Positions 62,700 to 64,000 of a stretch of 64,000 nucleotides of DNA are shown here, piece after piece (position 1 is the stretch's first letter; each line of letters starts with the position of its first letter). The position numbers were made by a program, and so were the translations under genes. Under the pieces are notes generated by a model, which saw nothing but the letters and a program-made list of their open reading frames with translations, was not told the DNA's origin and did not search any database. Origin of the DNA: Clostridiales bacterium (GTDB taxonomy: Bacteria > Bacillota > Clostridia > Peptostreptococcales > Acidaminobacteraceae); contig JAEIOD010000004.1 of assembly GCA_016342415.1 (NCBI GenBank), positions 124,001 through 188,000 of the forward strand, read 5' to 3'.

Positions 62700-64000
62700 C
62701 TATCGTGTTTCAGTAAATGGGTTCAGTTTATTAGCTGCAATTTTTACTTTTCTACCAAGGGCTTTCTTCATGACTGCTACTGGCAGTTTGCCAATTTCAA
62801 ATCCATGTACATCGTGTACTTTCTTAAGTGATATTGCCTCAAACTTACACTTAAGAGTACACGCGCCACAACCGACACATAAGTACTCATCCGTTTTGGT
62901 CGCACCACATCCAAGACATCTGGCAGTTTCTTTTTTAATTTGTTCTTCTGTTAATGTCCCTCTTAGATCATTAAAAGTTTTCTTTGATACTTTTCCATCC
63001 ACATGATCTGTTTTTTGTCTAATAGTTTGGTCATAACTCTCTATATCTGCAAGATTGTCTTTATCAAATACTTTATAAGAATGGTTGTCTCTACCGAATA
63101 CTAGCGATTGGCCGTTCTGTACAAATCTATGAATAGAAACAGCTGCTTCTTTACCTGCCGCAATGGCATCGATTGCCAGTTTTGGACCACTCGCCACATC
63201 ACCACCTGCAAAGATATCCTCTTTTGAACTTTGTAGTGTAATATCGTCAACTTCAATTGTATTTCTTCTGGTCAAGTTAACTGCTTCCCCCTTTAATAGA
63301 GTACCGTAATCAAATGTTTGACCTACTGACAATAAAACATAATCACAATCAACTACTTTTACATTCTTGTCATCATATTGTGGATTAAATCTGCCGTCTT
63401 CATCAAATATCGACAGACATTTCTTAAATTCAACACCTGTTACTTTGCCATTTTCTGTCACGATTCTAGCTGGACCATACGAGTTGTTGATATTAATTTC
63501 TTCTTCTAATGCTTCTACTATTTCTTCTTCATGAGCCGGCATGCCTTCTCTTGTTTCCAAACAGAAGATATCAGTTTGAGTAACACCATTAAGTCTTACT
63601 GCGGTTCTAGCAACATCAATAGCTACATTACCTCCACCAATAACAACTACTTTACCTTTAACATGTGATGTTTCACCTAAATTAACGGTTCTTAAGAAAT
63701 CAACTCCATGGATAACTTCATTAGTATCTTCACCCTCTAAGCCAAGATTCCTACCACTATGAGCACCAATTGCCAGGTAGAATGCATTAAAACCATTGTC
63801 TCTTAGATCTTGAATGCTTTTGTCACGGCCTATTTCAACGCCCGTTTCAAACTTCACACCCATATCTCTTAGAACATCAATTTCTGCTTCTATCACATCT
63901 TTTTCTAATCTATAAGATGGGATACCAAGTGTTAACATACCACCCAGGATCTTTTGCTTTTCAAACAATGTAACATCATAACCATCAACAGCTAAATCAT
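62700..64000 (-). CDS. FAD/NAD(P) oxidoreductase with 4Fe-4S end, 5' cut
   Basis: The frame is open to the window's right edge, so the true start lies beyond 64000; ~433 residues are visible. It begins DLAVDGYDVTLFEKQKILGG, the tail of an FAD Rossmann fold. The NAD(P)-binding motif is VVVIGGGNVAIDVARTAVRL, and the second FAD motif is IFAGGDVASGPKLAIDAIAAGK. Near the end are Cys sets CLGCG and CVGCGACTLKC, a ferredoxin-like cluster site. It resembles GltD-type subunits and NuoF/HydB-associated oxidoreductases that move electrons between NAD(P)H and an iron-sulfur partner. With hypA after it, a role near hydrogenase or formate metabolism is possible. Confidence 0.9.
   Translation of the reverse strand, partial: DLAVDGYDVTLFEKQKILGGMLTLGIPSYRLEKDVIEAEIDVLRDMGVKFETGVEIGRDKSIQDLRDNGFNAFYLAIGAHSGRNLGLEGEDTNEVIHGVDFLRTVNLGETSHVKGKVVVIGGGNVAIDVARTAVRLNGVTQTDIFCLETREGMPAHEEEIVEALEEEININNSYGPARIVTENGKVTGVEFKKCLSIFDEDGRFNPQYDDKNVKVVDCDYVLLSVGQTFDYGTLLKGEAVNLTRRNTIEVDDITLQSSKEDIFAGGDVASGPKLAIDAIAAGKEAAVSIHRFVQNGQSLVFGRDNHSYKVFDKDNLADIESYDQTIRQKTDHVDGKVSKKTFNDLRGTLTEEQIKKETARCLGCGATKTDEYLCVGCGACTLKCKFEAISLKKVHDVHGFEIGKLPVAVMKKALGRKVKIAANKLNPFTETR

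Noticed and set aside
1-64000. Insertion sequences, prophage, integrons, tRNA or rRNA genes
   Set aside because: No transposase, integrase, phage structural protein, tRNA cloverleaf or rRNA sequence was recognised.

Overview
The window is AT-rich, and most genes lie on the minus strand. Several features point to an anaerobic, low-GC Gram-positive bacterium of the Clostridia: strong GGAGG ribosome binding sites, two T-box leaders, S-layer homology (SLH) and copper-amine-oxidase-like 'stalk' domains, a hydrogenase nickel chaperone (HypA), paired ABC transporters with ArsR or TetR regulators, and a probable selenoprotein. The exact genus cannot be read from the sequence; a relative of Fusibacter or Alkaliphilus is only a guess. 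I saw no insertion sequence, prophage, CRISPR array, rRNA or tRNA gene.

Layout. 1-1.5 kb: end of an ABC-2 exporter operon. 1.9-6.5 kb: a large ArsR-type regulator followed by a heterodimeric ABC exporter, with a palindrome over the regulator's promoter. 6.9-11 kb: a 1358-residue S-layer-anchored protein built of stalk, FecR, PPxG repeats and SLH domains. 11.9-13.5 kb: a CGNR-type regulator divergent from a QueG-like 4Fe-4S protein. 13.7-18 kb: argS under a T-box, and a secreted M6 metalloprotease. 19-27.5 kb: housekeeping and hypothetical genes (HAD phosphatase, cold-shock protein, WG-repeat protein, GAF histidine kinase, tandem GNAT, lipoprotein). 27.7-30.6 kb: a TetR-ABC export operon with a clear operator. 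30.6-34.3 kb: two tandem paralogous chemoreceptors. 34.5-39.4 kb: divergent argCJ (T-box controlled) and argBD operons. 39.5-41 kb: a MATE exporter behind a transcription attenuator that resembles a guanidine-IV (mepA) riboswitch. 41.2-46.7 kb: DinB-like protein, RsmH, a decaying two-component system, a YjdF-type membrane protein and an M28 peptidase. 47.1-48 kb: a stalk-thioredoxin protein with an in-frame TGA where the first Cys of CxxC should be. 48.4-61.3 kb: PAS-GGDEF-HD-GYP protein, flavodoxin, DUF4386 protein, MalT-like LuxR regulator, an ATP-grasp/M20 fusion, a class I glutamine amidotransferase, a zinc-ribbon protein and a sigma-region-2/transmembrane fusion. 61.3-64 kb: an operon of a flavin/4Fe-4S oxidoreductase, hypA and a DUF5692 membrane protein.

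How the parts connect. Arginine supply is the clearest theme: argCJ and argS each sit behind a sigma-A promoter and a T-box, so uncharged tRNA should raise both synthesis of the amino acid and charging capacity, while argBD read the other way from the same intergenic region. A second theme is small-molecule export (three complete ABC systems in part or whole, one MATE), each with its own local switch. A third is the cell surface: two proteins share the stalk domain, and several secreted or anchored proteins are present.

The most notable item is the likely selenoprotein at 47099-47956, which ordinary gene calling splits into two ORFs. Next come the MATE leader RNA, the giant repeat S-layer protein, the sigma-like membrane fusion and the ATP-grasp/M20 fusion.
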